DNA of 64,000 nt from an uncultured Saprospiraceae bacterium (GCA_938015435.1 CALLPN010000002.1:342552-406551), one strand, 5' to 3'. Numbered from the stretch's first letter, positions 9,323 to 18,311 are shown. The notes: generated by a model from the letters alone, not told the origin. A program made the numbers and translations.

Positions 9323-9699
9323 AAGGCTTCAAAACACTATGATACTTACGGTCTAAAGTATTGATCTCATGTTACGATTATTTTGACGTCTCGGTTTCTA
9401 AACCGTATACCATGTCATTACCCCCACTGACATACCGCTATTGATAAGATTACAATGTTAACACTGATTTGATTAGGATCTTCGTTAATTCTAAAGTGAC
9501 GAATCATAGCACAAAGTACCTTACCCTCTATTCCTCTTTTCTTTCAACCCTTATTCCCCTTCCCTTAAAGAGCTAAACTTCTAAACATCTCTTTTCAGTC
9601 AAACTCCCTCATTTGTTTCCGATAAAGCTAAGCAGCTCACTTCCTTTTCCTTCCAATATTCCTTTTTAAAAAACTATTTTAAAATAAAATCAACATAAT
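9323..9699. other. Intergenic region upstream of the DUF4331 cluster, no gene seen
   Basis: All frames are closed. CGGTTT/AAACCG (9392-9405) is a short inverted repeat with almost no loop. The region is pyrimidine-rich from 9520 to 9660. The probable promoter of the next gene begins at 9700. Confidence 0.5.
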
Positions 9700-9743
9700 A
9701 AATCCGATTGTAGAAATGCTCTCGTAAGTGTAGTTGTAGATGG
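9700..9743 (+). promoter_or_regulatory. Bipartite ECF-type promoter element, copy 1
   Basis: AAATCC (9700-9705) and CTCTCGTAAGT (9719-9729) are separated so that 17 nt lie between AAATCC and CGTAA. The same pieces occur at identical spacing at 15980-16023, and the aligned 44 nt differ at 11 positions, mostly in the spacer. Conservation continues through TAG and TGTAGA. The geometry is that of an ECF -35/-10 promoter. It lies 50 nt before the first DUF4331 gene and about 400 bp after the sigma/anti-sigma pair. Confidence 0.6.
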
Positions 9744-9793
9744 GTACTAATTAAAGTATCTGATACATTTTTAAACCTTAAATTCTACGCAAG

Positions 9794-11497
9794 ATGAAAC
9801 AAATATACTTAACACTAAGTCTTCTGATGATCTCGATGCTTACTATGGCATCTTCCCATCGTGAAGCACCTCTAATCTCAAATGATCCTTTAGCAGACAA
9901 TACTGATCTATATGCTTTCAGGAGTCCAGACGATCCCAATACAATCACAATTATAGCTAGTTATATTCCTGGTGAATTGCCGTTTGGTGGACCTAACTAC
10001 TATACATTCGGAGAGAATGTACGATATGAGATACACGTAGATAATGATGCGTCTATACCAGGAGATGAGATCACTTATAGATTTACATTTACTCAAGTAA
10101 ACGAGGATCCGACTACATTTTTTAATATAAGATTGGGAATGGAAAACCTCAAAACGACATACACACTTGAAAGAAGTATGGACGGAGGAGCTACATTCCA
10201 AACTATAGTTACTGATGGTTATGTACCACCTACCAATATTGGACCTAGGTCTATCGAAAGTGGTGCTGGATTAGGAGTAAGTTATTCTGATCTGTTCAAC
10301 CAAGCAATCACAAAAGCATCTACAGGAGAAACAGTATTTGCTGGACCATCAGATGATCCTTTCTTTGTAGACCTTGGAGGTATTTTTGATTTAGGTGATG
10401 CACCTAGACAAGGTGCCGCTTCTAGAGATGGTATCGCTAAGTACAATGTACATACAATAGCTATACAAGTACCGATCTCAACATTACTCAAGGCTGGAGC
10501 GCCAGCAGAACCATCAAACATTCTAGATCCTAATTATGTGATCGGTGTATGGGCATCTGCCAGTAGACCAGCGATGCGTACACTCAACACAAATGGTACA
10601 GTAGATGTAGCAGGTGACTGGGTACAAGTATCTAGATTAGGTATGCCATTGACCAATGAAGCGATTATTCCAATCGGTCAAAAAGATGCTTGGAATAGAT
10701 TGACACCTTATCAAGAATTAGCAGAGACTACTTGGGATGAATATTTCTACAATCCTGAGCTTGCATTATACATGGACGATGATCAATTTGGTACAGCAGT
10801 ACCAGCGATGTCTGCTCTTAGAATCCAGAAAGCTTCGCTTGGAGCATTTGACTTTACTAATGGTGCAGATGGAGTTAGTGCCCTTGCAGGTGGAGATTTG
10901 ACAGGTACAGCATTTGAGACATACGGAAGTCTATTATTGATTCCAGGAAAACCAAGATCTGTGGATCTATGGCCTATATTCCACACTGGAGTACCAAATG
11001 CTATTCCTTATCAATTAGCAACAGGTAAAGGTGGAAATCCAGTAGCGGCTGGCAAGCCATTCATCAACAACTTTTTACCTAACGGTGGAGATATGCTAAG
11101 ATTAAATATGGCAGTACCAGTAACACCAAGAGACGATCCTAACTTTAGTTCTTTAGGCCTAATACAAGCGGCGGCTATTGGTCTTACCGTAGCACCATTC
11201 AATCTATCAGCTGATCTAGAATTTATTCCTAATATGGATGGTTTTCCAAATGGTCGAAGACTAGAAGATGATGTGACTCGTATCGAATTACAAGCTGTAG
11301 GTGGAGTAGTACTCGCAGCAGTAGGTCTATGGTATGATGACTATGACGCTACCGATCCTAATGCTAGTCCAGTAACTGATGATCTATTAGGTGTATTGAC
11401 ATATTCCACAGGAGTAGAGTCTAATGACAAAGCATTTAGAAATACTTTCCCTTATGTAGCTATCCCTTGGAGCGGTACGGAAGTAAGACAGAACTAA
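9794..11497 (+). CDS. Secreted DUF4331 family protein
   Basis: The 567-residue product has a signal peptide (about 1-19) followed at once by SSHREAPLISNDPLADNTD, the N-terminal hallmark of DUF4331. The family domain fills the rest of the protein. Repeated DDPNTITI, EVHVDNDAS-like and DDPFFVDLGG stretches suggest a beta-rich extracellular fold with acidic, possibly metal-binding, loops. No C-terminal sorting domain is present, so it is probably periplasmic or released. The biochemical function of DUF4331 is unknown to me. The gene is preceded by the bipartite element at 9700 and followed after 80 nt by a larger paralogue. Confidence 0.9.
   Translation: MKQIYLTLSLLMISMLTMASSHREAPLISNDPLADNTDLYAFRSPDDPNTITIIASYIPGELPFGGPNYYTFGENVRYEIHVDNDASIPGDEITYRFTFTQVNEDPTTFFNIRLGMENLKTTYTLERSMDGGATFQTIVTDGYVPPTNIGPRSIESGAGLGVSYSDLFNQAITKASTGETVFAGPSDDPFFVDLGGIFDLGDAPRQGAASRDGIAKYNVHTIAIQVPISTLLKAGAPAEPSNILDPNYVIGVWASASRPAMRTLNTNGTVDVAGDWVQVSRLGMPLTNEAIIPIGQKDAWNRLTPYQELAETTWDEYFYNPELALYMDDDQFGTAVPAMSALRIQKASLGAFDFTNGADGVSALAGGDLTGTAFETYGSLLLIPGKPRSVDLWPIFHTGVPNAIPYQLATGKGGNPVAAGKPFINNFLPNGGDMLRLNMAVPVTPRDDPNFSSLGLIQAAAIGLTVAPFNLSADLEFIPNMDGFPNGRRLEDDVTRIELQAVGGVVLAAVGLWYDDYDATDPNASPVTDDLLGVLTYSTGVESNDKAFRNTFPYVAIPWSGTEVRQN
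10951..11043 (+). repeat. Near-identical DNA patch shared with the second DUF4331 gene (copy 1)
   Basis: This 93-nt stretch matches 12753-12845 with a single visible difference, including third codon positions. The N-terminal halves of the two genes have diverged in both protein and codon choice. This points to recent conversion between the tandem paralogues. Confidence 0.7.
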
Positions 11498-11577
11498 CCA
11501 TCGTTCATATTTCTATCTGAAAGAAAATAAATCAATTCCGTCTCCCACAAGGGACATGAATTTTAAAAATTAATAAA

Positions 11578-14500
11578 ATGAAATATTTAACTAAAATAAA
11601 ATTAGCACTCTGCCTAGGCATATTACTTTTTGTAATGTCCTCACTCGACGCATCAAGTCACAGAGAAGCACCACTTATCTCAAATGATCCATTAGCAGAC
11701 AACGTAGATGTATATGCATTCCGTAGTCCTGATGATCCGAATACGATTACACTTATCGCTACATATGTACCTTTCCAATTGCCTCACGGTGGACCAAATT
11801 ATTACAGCTTTGGTGAAAATATCAGATACGAAGTACACGTAGATAATGATGCCTCTGTAGTAGGAGATGAAGTGACTTATAGATTTACTTTCAATGTAGT
11901 AAACGAAGATCCTACTACATTTTTCAATATGAGATTAGGAGCTCAAAATCAAAAAACTACTTATACACTCGAAAGAAGTATGGATGGTGGAATGACATTT
12001 GAGACGATCATCACAGATGGAATCGTACCACCAAATAACATTGGTCAAAGATCTATCACTGGAGGTGCAGGATTGAATACTGATTATAATACATTATGGA
12101 ATTCAGCGATCAATAATGCATCAACAGGAGAAAGAGTTTTTGCAGGACCAACAGATGATCCGTTCTTCGTAGATCTAGGTGGTATATTTGATCTAGGAGA
12201 TGCTCCAAGACAAAACGGAACTCCAGTAGACGGACTAGGATGTTACAATGTAAGTGCTATTGCAATACAAGTGCCTATCTCTACTTTACTAAAGACAGGA
12301 GCACCTTCTACACCAGCTAACATATTAGATCCTAATTATGTAATCGGTGTATGGGCTTCAGCAAGTAGACCAGCATTACAGACTATATCTGCTACAGGAG
12401 AACCTGTAAATAGCGGTGATTGGGTACAAGTATCAAGACTAGGAATGCCTTTGACGAATGAAGCTATAATTCCAATCGGTTATAAAGATTTCTGGAATGC
12501 TATCACTCCTTATGAAGAATTAGCAGAGACAGAAATGGATGAATTTTTCTACAATCCTGAGTTAGCTCTTTACATGGATGATGCACTATTTGGAGGCGCA
12601 GTTCCAGCATTTGGACCACTACGTATACAGAAAGCTTCTTTGGGCGCATTTGATTTTTCTAATGGCGCAGATGGAGTAAGTGCACTTGCTGGTGGAGACT
12701 TGACAGGTACCGCATTTGAAACTTATGGAAGTCTATTATTAATACCAGAAAAACCAAGATCTGTGGATCTATGGCCTATATTCCACACTGGAGTACCTAA
12801 TGCTATTCCTTATCAATTAGCAACAGGTAAAGGTGGAAATCCAGTTGCCGCTGGTAAACCGTTTATCAATAACTTCTTACCTAATGGTGGAGATATGCTA
12901 AGATTAAACATGGCCGTACCAGTAACTCCAAGAGATGATCCAAACTTCAGTTCTTTAGGTCTTGTACAAGCTGCAGCTATTGGTCTTACAGTAGCACCAT
13001 TTAATACTACTGCCGATCTAGAGTTTATACCTAATATGGATGGATTCCCTAACGGACGTAGATTAGAAGATGATGTCACTCGTATCGAGTTACAAGCCGT
13101 AGGTGGAGTAGTTCTCGCTGCAGTAGGTCTATGGTATGATGATTATGATCCTACAGATCCCAATGCTAGTCCAGTGACTGATGATTTACTGAGTGTACTG
13201 ACATACTCTACAGGAGTAGAAGCTAACGATGTACCTTTTACATCTTCATTTCCTTACTTAGCACAACCGAGAAGCGGTACTGGAGAATGTAGTGGAGAAA
13301 TATATGATGGAATACAAGAAACTGAAGGAGAAGATCTTCTTAATGTATTTGTATCTTCTAATACTACAGGTACAGCAGCAATGCTCGGTGTAGATGCTAC
13401 TGACGATGTTTCATTCAGAACTTTTGATGTGGCAGGAACAGATGCAGATGGTATCTACTATAGTAGCGACGATGATGTATTATACCAGCTGAACAGAACA
13501 GACAATGTAATCAATGCATATAGTAATGCTAAAGTATCGATCGAATTAGGAGACAACCCTACATTGACCGCTACCTCTACTTCAAATTTTATCAACGGAA
13601 GAGAGATAACAGTAAGCGGAAGTACGCTAGTAGTTGCGCAAGATGCCAACGATGCCAATGGTCAAGTCAACAAATTTGTAGTCTATACAGTATCCGCCAA
13701 CGATATCGTATTCGCTGCAGAATATACGACTGACCTCAACCTTTGGGGAATACAGTTAGTTGGAGATGCATTATACGCGATCGAAGATAATAGTGACAGG
13801 TTAGCAATCTTTGACAACTTCCTATCTAATGTAGATGGTGCGACAGTATCAGCAGATAGATTAGTAACTGTAGAAGGAATAGTAAGAACTCACGGAATCA
13901 CTGTAGATACTGACAATAATGTAATGATACTTACGGATGTAGGATCAGGAGCAGTAGCTGACGATGGTGCATTTGCAATCGTTAGAGATTTTGTTCTAGC
14001 TATGGATGACGGGACTATATCAGCAGCTGAGCAAGTAAGAGTAGAAGGTGCTGCTACCCTACTTGGTAATCCTGTAGATGCTGCATACGATTATACTAAC
14101 GACCTAGTATATATCGCTGAAAGAGCTAATGGTGGAGGTAGAATATTGGCCTTCGACGGAGCTACAGCAGGTGGCGATGTGTCACCAAGATACTCAAGAG
14201 ATTTTGGAGGAGCATCAGCTATATACTTTAGTGATCTGATGGATCCAATAGTAGAATTAGAGACTGTTGCTCAATTCTTTACTTCATCTAATACTCAAGC
14301 TACGCTTACAGTATATGATGTGAAAGAAAATGGAAATATAGATGTGGGGTCGTTCACAGGAGCAATGGATGCAGATGGACTATACTACGACAAAGACAAT
14401 GATGTACTATACGAATTGGATAGAACTAATAATGCTATCAATGCATATGCTGATCTAAATGCTATGCTTGACGCAGGAAACAATCCAGTAATCACTGCTA

Positions 14501-15459
14501 CATCTACTTCTGACTTTAGTAATGGTAGAGAGATCACAGTATTAGGTGATAAGATGGTAGTAGCGCAAGATGCTAATGATGCCAATGGACAGCTTAATAA
14601 ATTAGTAATCTATACTATCAGTGGTACAAGTATTACCTACGACAGAGAATTCATTACTTCGTTTAACCTCTGGGGAATTCAATTTGGAGCCGAAGGAAGC
14701 CTATTAGCTATCATGGATAATACGAATCAAGTAGCAGTACTCGAATCATTCTTAAGTAAGCCATTACAAGGAACAGATTTAGACCCTGATGAAATCTTAA
14801 CTGTCGAAGGATTAGTAAGAACTCATGGTCTTGTATATGACGAAGGTAGTGATCTACTCATACTTACAGATGTAGGATCAGGAGCAGTAGCTGATGATGG
14901 TGCGTTAGTATTTATCACTAATCTCGCAAGCAAATCTGATGATAATAACATATCTGCGGCTGAGCAAGTAAGAATAGAAGGTAGTGCCACTAACCTAGGT
15001 AATCCTGTAGATGTAGATTATGACATCACGAGTAATATTGCTTATGTAGCAGAGAGAGCTAACGATGGTGGTAGAGTATTAGGATTTGAAGTTAACACAC
15101 TTGCGGGTAATGTAGCTCCACTATATAATGTATTACAACCTGGAGTATCAGCAATACACTTATCTAAGGAAGCAATCATAGATGTAGCGACTGTAAATAT
15201 AGCTGGCGAGGACCTAGAACTTGATATATATCCTAATCCGACTAATAACAGATTGACACTATCTATAGCAGGGGAAAGTGTATTGTACAACAATGCTACA
15301 ATGACGGTTACATCTCTGGACGGAAAAGTACTAATTCGAAGTAAGGTGAATGGCGAGATAAATAATATCAATGTAACGGACCTCAATGAGGGAATGTACA
15401 TACTATCTATCTCTAACGATAAATTCTCGCATTCAACGAGATTTATCAAGGCAAATTAA
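11578..15459 (+). CDS. DUF4331 protein with duplicated C-terminal module and type IX secretion sorting domain
   Basis: The 1293-residue product has a signal peptide (about 1-25), a DUF4331 domain starting SSHREAPLISNDPLADN (about 26-570) and two homologous modules (about 590-885 and 898-1190). Each module contains a DADGxYY...DDVLYxL(N/D)RT segment, an FxNGREITV segment and LILTDVGSGAVADDGA-like stretches; these resemble beta-propeller blades. A C-terminal sorting domain follows (1211-1293, starting LDIYPNPTNNRL, ending STRFIKAN). It is therefore probably displayed on or shed from the cell surface by the type IX secretion system. The previous gene is a shorter paralogue 80 nt upstream, and a strong terminator follows. 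Confidence 0.9.
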   Translation: MKYLTKIKLALCLGILLFVMSSLDASSHREAPLISNDPLADNVDVYAFRSPDDPNTITLIATYVPFQLPHGGPNYYSFGENIRYEVHVDNDASVVGDEVTYRFTFNVVNEDPTTFFNMRLGAQNQKTTYTLERSMDGGMTFETIITDGIVPPNNIGQRSITGGAGLNTDYNTLWNSAINNASTGERVFAGPTDDPFFVDLGGIFDLGDAPRQNGTPVDGLGCYNVSAIAIQVPISTLLKTGAPSTPANILDPNYVIGVWASASRPALQTISATGEPVNSGDWVQVSRLGMPLTNEAIIPIGYKDFWNAITPYEELAETEMDEFFYNPELALYMDDALFGGAVPAFGPLRIQKASLGAFDFSNGADGVSALAGGDLTGTAFETYGSLLLIPEKPRSVDLWPIFHTGVPNAIPYQLATGKGGNPVAAGKPFINNFLPNGGDMLRLNMAVPVTPRDDPNFSSLGLVQAAAIGLTVAPFNTTADLEFIPNMDGFPNGRRLEDDVTRIELQAVGGVVLAAVGLWYDDYDPTDPNASPVTDDLLSVLTYSTGVEANDVPFTSSFPYLAQPRSGTGECSGEIYDGIQETEGEDLLNVFVSSNTTGTAAMLGVDATDDVSFRTFDVAGTDADGIYYSSDDDVLYQLNRTDNVINAYSNAKVSIELGDNPTLTATSTSNFINGREITVSGSTLVVAQDANDANGQVNKFVVYTVSANDIVFAAEYTTDLNLWGIQLVGDALYAIEDNSDRLAIFDNFLSNVDGATVSADRLVTVEGIVRTHGITVDTDNNVMILTDVGSGAVADDGAFAIVRDFVLAMDDGTISAAEQVRVEGAATLLGNPVDAAYDYTNDLVYIAERANGGGRILAFDGATAGGDVSPRYSRDFGGASAIYFSDLMDPIVELETVAQFFTSSNTQATLTVYDVKENGNIDVGSFTGAMDADGLYYDKDNDVLYELDRTNNAINAYADLNAMLDAGNNPVITATSTSDFSNGREITVLGDKMVVAQDANDANGQLNKLVIYTISGTSITYDREFITSFNLWGIQFGAEGSLLAIMDNTNQVAVLESFLSKPLQGTDLDPDEILTVEGLVRTHGLVYDEGSDLLILTDVGSGAVADDGALVFITNLASKSDDNNISAAEQVRIEGSATNLGNPVDVDYDITSNIAYVAERANDGGRVLGFEVNTLAGNVAPLYNVLQPGVSAIHLSKEAIIDVATVNIAGEDLELDIYPNPTNNRLTLSIAGESVLYNNATMTVTSLDGKVLIRSKVNGEINNINVTDLNEGMYILSISNDKFSHSTRFIKAN
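12753..12845 (+). repeat. Near-identical DNA patch shared with the first DUF4331 gene (copy 2)
   Basis: Counterpart of 10951-11043, with one difference in 93 nt. Flanking protein sequence over about 200 residues is also almost the same (about eight substitutions). Confidence 0.7.
13345..14250 (+). repeat. Intragenic module, copy A
   Basis: Encodes the first of two homologous modules of roughly 300 residues. It aligns with copy B at an offset of about 927-936 nt. Shared landmarks include gatgcagatgg at 13441 and gatgtaggatcaggagcag at 13936. Confidence 0.75.
14272..15160 (+). repeat. Intragenic module, copy B
   Basis: Second copy of the module, ending just before the sorting domain. DNA identity with copy A is highest around 14500-14600 and 14860-14910 and falls elsewhere. 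The duplication is therefore older than the paralogue patch at 10951/12753, unless these segments have also been homogenised. Confidence 0.75.
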
Positions 15460-15619
15460 TAACTAGAGTATGATAGCCAGGCCATCACAACTGTGCTGTC
15501 CGGCCACTCTTCAAGGCGAAGAAATAATATATCATACTGAATACCAAGCAAAAGATAGGTAGTAAACTATCTATCAGAGTAACAAGAATGTATTATGGTT
15601 TTTTGGGGTTTTAAAAACC

Positions 15620-15650
15620 GAGGTCACACCAAAAAGTGTGACCTCTTTTT
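15620..15650 (+). terminator. Strong rho-independent terminator after the DUF4331 pair
   Basis: GAGGTCACAC (15620-15629) pairs perfectly with GTGTGACCTC (15636-15645) around a 6-nt loop and is followed directly by TTTTT. It lies 160 nt after the stop codon. The rest of the 15460-16071 interval is non-coding and ends in the second bipartite element. Confidence 0.9.
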
Positions 15651-15979
15651 GTATAACATAGTTTGTGGACTTTCTCTATAATTTGGAGCGAATTGAAAAT
15701 ATACGCAGGATATCGACAAATCAGTCAAAGACCTTTGTCACGTGTTTGATAAAACCTCTAGCAATAAATTAGCAATAGCATAGGAAATGTGAATTTACGC
15801 CCCTCAAAATGAATGCAACCCCTGATAAACAGTCATCTCTAATTAAAAAGTTGTCATTGATCGCAATTATCAATTTTACACTCCATATCGTACTTGATAG
15901 CACGTTAATAGATTAGAAATACTATTTATACTTCGTTAAAACTCTTTTTTGAAATAAAATCACTTTTTCTTCATTTTAG

Positions 15980-16023
15980 AAATCCAATTACAACATCCCT
16001 CTCGTAAGTATAGATGTAGAAGG
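15980..16023 (+). promoter_or_regulatory. Bipartite ECF-type promoter element, copy 2
   Basis: AAATCC (15980-15985) and CTCTCGTAAGT (15999-16009) repeat the element at 9700 with the same spacing, including the downstream TAG and TGTAGA. It ends 48 nt before the ATG of the TPR lipoprotein, against 50 nt for copy 1. The shared placement argues for a promoter read by the nearby ECF sigma factor. Confidence 0.6.
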
Positions 16024-16071
16024 AATTGAACCCACTTTTTACATTTTATTTCAAAATCATAATAATACACA

Positions 16072-17295
16072 ATGAATACAATCATCAAAACGTACCGGAC
16101 AATAGCATTGGTCGCTATTACATTGAGCTTATTAACAGCTTGCAACAATAGTGAAACTAAAATAGCCAGTATAGAAACTGCAGAACTCATACAGAGAGGA
16201 GAAGCCATACAGCTAGGCAAAGAATGGGATGAAGTACAGAATAGCTATAGCAAATTTACAAAGGCAATATCAGCTAACTCACATGACAATCAATCCAAAA
16301 TACAACTCGCACAATTGTACATCAAAGAAGCGAGAGTCACAGGAGAGCATGGACATTACTATCCTGGTGCATTAGCAATATTAGAAAACGCACTAGCGGA
16401 TACTAAACTCACAGACGATTTGAAATTCCTAGCACTGACAACCAAAGCTGGAGTAGAATTATCTCTTCACGAATTTACTGCAGCTCTCAAAACAGGAAAT
16501 GCTGCAGCATTACTCAATCCAAACAATGCTCAGATACACGGTGTGCTGGTTGATGCAAATGTAGAATTGGGTAATTATGACAAGGCAGTAAAGCTTTCAG
16601 ATAAGATGATATCAATCAAACCTGATATCAGATCATATAGTAGAGTTTCTTATCTTCGCGAAATATATGGTGATGTAGAAGGGAGTATTGAAGCAATGAC
16701 ACTAGCAGTAAAATCAGGCTATCCAGGATATGAAGAAACAGCTTGGGCCATGCTTACATTAGGCGATATATATAAGGAATATGGACAGTTAGATAATGCC
16801 ATGCAAGTGTACAATGAAATCTTAGGTATGAGGCCAGATTATCCCTTTGCAGTAGGTGCTATAGGTGATGTACAAATACTCCAAGGAAAAGAAAAAGAAG
16901 GTGAAGCGACATTGAAAGAAGCAATGGCAATTATACCTGAAGTAGGATTCTATATCTCTCTTGCAGAACTTTATAAAAAACAAGGACGCACAGATGAAAT
17001 GACAGTACTTATAGATGAAATAATGGTGATGCTAAAAGAAGACACGGACAGTGGACATAATATGAATTTAGAATACGCAAGCCTTTATCTCGATGTGCTA
17101 GAAGATATAGAAAAAGCTGAAAAGTATGCAAACTTAGAATACAACAAAAGGCCATTAAATATTGACGTGAATAAGATGATGGCTAAAGTTGCAGTCCAAA
17201 AGAAAGAAGATTTAGTTGCTCAAAAATATTTAGCCGTAGCTACTTCAACCAATTCCAAAAATCCAGATCTACTGAAAATACAATCCGCTATTTAA
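16072..17295 (+). CDS. TPR-repeat lipoprotein
   Basis: The 407-residue product has a lipoprotein signal peptide ending in LLTAC (Cys about 23), followed by a chain of TPR-like helix pairs over about 40-395 (for example YPGALAILENALADTKL, AMQVYNEILGMRPDYPFAVGAIGD). TPR proteins mediate protein contacts. Here it is expected on the periplasmic face of a membrane. It follows the second bipartite element and so is likely coregulated with the DUF4331 gene. A large hairpin and a second lipoprotein gene follow. Confidence 0.85.
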   Translation: MNTIIKTYRTIALVAITLSLLTACNNSETKIASIETAELIQRGEAIQLGKEWDEVQNSYSKFTKAISANSHDNQSKIQLAQLYIKEARVTGEHGHYYPGALAILENALADTKLTDDLKFLALTTKAGVELSLHEFTAALKTGNAAALLNPNNAQIHGVLVDANVELGNYDKAVKLSDKMISIKPDIRSYSRVSYLREIYGDVEGSIEAMTLAVKSGYPGYEETAWAMLTLGDIYKEYGQLDNAMQVYNEILGMRPDYPFAVGAIGDVQILQGKEKEGEATLKEAMAIIPEVGFYISLAELYKKQGRTDEMTVLIDEIMVMLKEDTDSGHNMNLEYASLYLDVLEDIEKAEKYANLEYNKRPLNIDVNKMMAKVAVQKKEDLVAQKYLAVATSTNSKNPDLLKIQSAI

Positions 17296-17311
17296 GAAAA
17301 TAATTGCCCTT

Positions 17312-17361
17312 GCATAGATGAAGGTTTGGAAATTAAATAATTTTCAAGCCTTCGACTATGC
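17312..17361 (+). other. Long imperfect hairpin between two lipoprotein genes
   Basis: The arms run GCATAG..GAAGG.TTG.AAA against TTT.CAA.CCTTC..CTATGC, giving about 17 Watson-Crick pairs plus G-U pairs and one 2-nt internal mismatch. The loop is AT-rich. No T tract follows, so it looks more like an mRNA stabiliser, processing site or partial terminator than a classical terminator. Confidence 0.55.
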
Positions 17362-17443
17362 TATCCAAAATAACAGAGGCAATACTAAAGAGAAATTTTT
17401 ATTTAATACCCTAATATTTTTTTCATAATTAAAAAACAACAAC

Positions 17444-17965
17444 ATGAAATTTTCTAAATTTAATTTATCATCATTATTCTTCACTGCGATCCTTGCCATT
17501 GGACTTACTTCTTGTGGAGACGACGATCCAGATTTAAAATCTACAACATTTAACTATGATTTCAATAGTGGACAGGTAGCAGCAGCATTTGCATACAGCG
17601 GTGATCACCAAGACAACCTAACCGCATCTATTAAATTAGACGAACTAGAAGATGGTGGCACTAAAGTGACTGTTTCTATCAACAACACTATGGATGGACA
17701 GACTTACCATACTCATGCTCATGACATGGCAGATGCTGCTACAACGCCTAATGGAACACCTTACAATGAAACGCCAAATAGTGACGTATTTGCAATGCCT
17801 TTAGTTGGAAATGGAGGAACAGTAAGTGGATCAAACAATTCGACTATGAGTTACAGTGAACTTACTACGAATTATGATGGATTCTTTGTAGTACATGATC
17901 CTTTACAGGCTGTTACCACTGTAGATCCTACTACGTATGTATTCCTAGGAATATTTGCTAGGTAG
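17444..17965 (+). CDS. Small histidine-containing lipoprotein of unknown function
   Basis: The 173-residue product has a lipoprotein signal ending LTSC (Cys about 25) and a GDDDPD linker. The domain body contains TYHTHAHDMADA (about 88-99), a His cluster that could bind a metal. The remainder is Gly/Asn/Thr-rich and probably all-beta; the overall pattern faintly recalls CHRD/superoxide-dismutase-like beta sandwiches, but I would not assign it. It lies 148 nt after the TPR lipoprotein, separated by the hairpin at 17312, and has its own terminator. Confidence 0.75.
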   Translation: MKFSKFNLSSLFFTAILAIGLTSCGDDDPDLKSTTFNYDFNSGQVAAAFAYSGDHQDNLTASIKLDELEDGGTKVTVSINNTMDGQTYHTHAHDMADAATTPNGTPYNETPNSDVFAMPLVGNGGTVSGSNNSTMSYSELTTNYDGFFVVHDPLQAVTTVDPTTYVFLGIFAR

Positions 17966-17991
17966 TTTATAAGTAAACTAAATTATTATTT

Positions 17992-18022
17992 AAGGGCTAC
18001 TTCTTTAAGAGAGGTGGCCCTT
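17992..18022 (+). terminator. Probable terminator after the small lipoprotein gene
   Basis: AAGGGCTAC (17992-18000) pairs with GTGGCCCTT (18014-18022) with one G-U pair. The following T tract is weak (attgttgt). Confidence 0.55.
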
Positions 18023-18032
18023 ATTGTTGTGA

Positions 18033-18242
18033 CACCATCTTTATCGAGCAAAACGAGCCAAAGAATCTCGCCTTATAGTAACTATCTTTGATTCTTGTAA
18101 TTATTTACAATTGGAATAGACCAAAAAAGAAAATTCCAACGAAGCGATACGTATAGTTCCATTTTCTGAGCTAGACCACTTGCTAAAGGAAGTGATAGAG
18201 CAGGCGGAAGGACAGTTCGAGGAATGGCCACTGGTGGGGTAA
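18033..18242 (+). pseudogene. Possible degraded gene fragment with an internal stop
   Basis: One frame reads 69 codons interrupted only by TAG at 18117 and lacks a start codon. The downstream part (IRIVPFSELDHLLKEVIEQ, then ...EEWPLVG and a stop) looks like real protein, and its codons (GTG, CAG, GCG, CTG, GGG) are more GC-rich than those of neighbouring genes. I do not recognise the parent family. It may be a decayed, possibly transferred, gene. Confidence 0.3.
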
Positions 18243-18311
18243 TTATATCACTCTACTCCAATCTAATTTCTCCTATTAAATACCTCGTATGGAGGATTGT
18301 AACCATAGAAC

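Noticed and set aside
9392..9405. CGGTTT/AAACCG as a terminator for the anti-sigma gene
   Set aside because: A 2-nt loop and no T run make it unlikely.
12813..13079. Minus-strand ORFs inside the DUF4331 genes
   Set aside because: They recur at equivalent places in both paralogues because the sense strand is conserved, and have no start context or neighbours. They are shadow frames.
15554..15575. Inverted repeat GATAGGTAGT/ACTATCTATC after the DUF4331 gene
   Set aside because: The loop is only 2 nt and no T tract follows. The real terminator is at 15620-15650.
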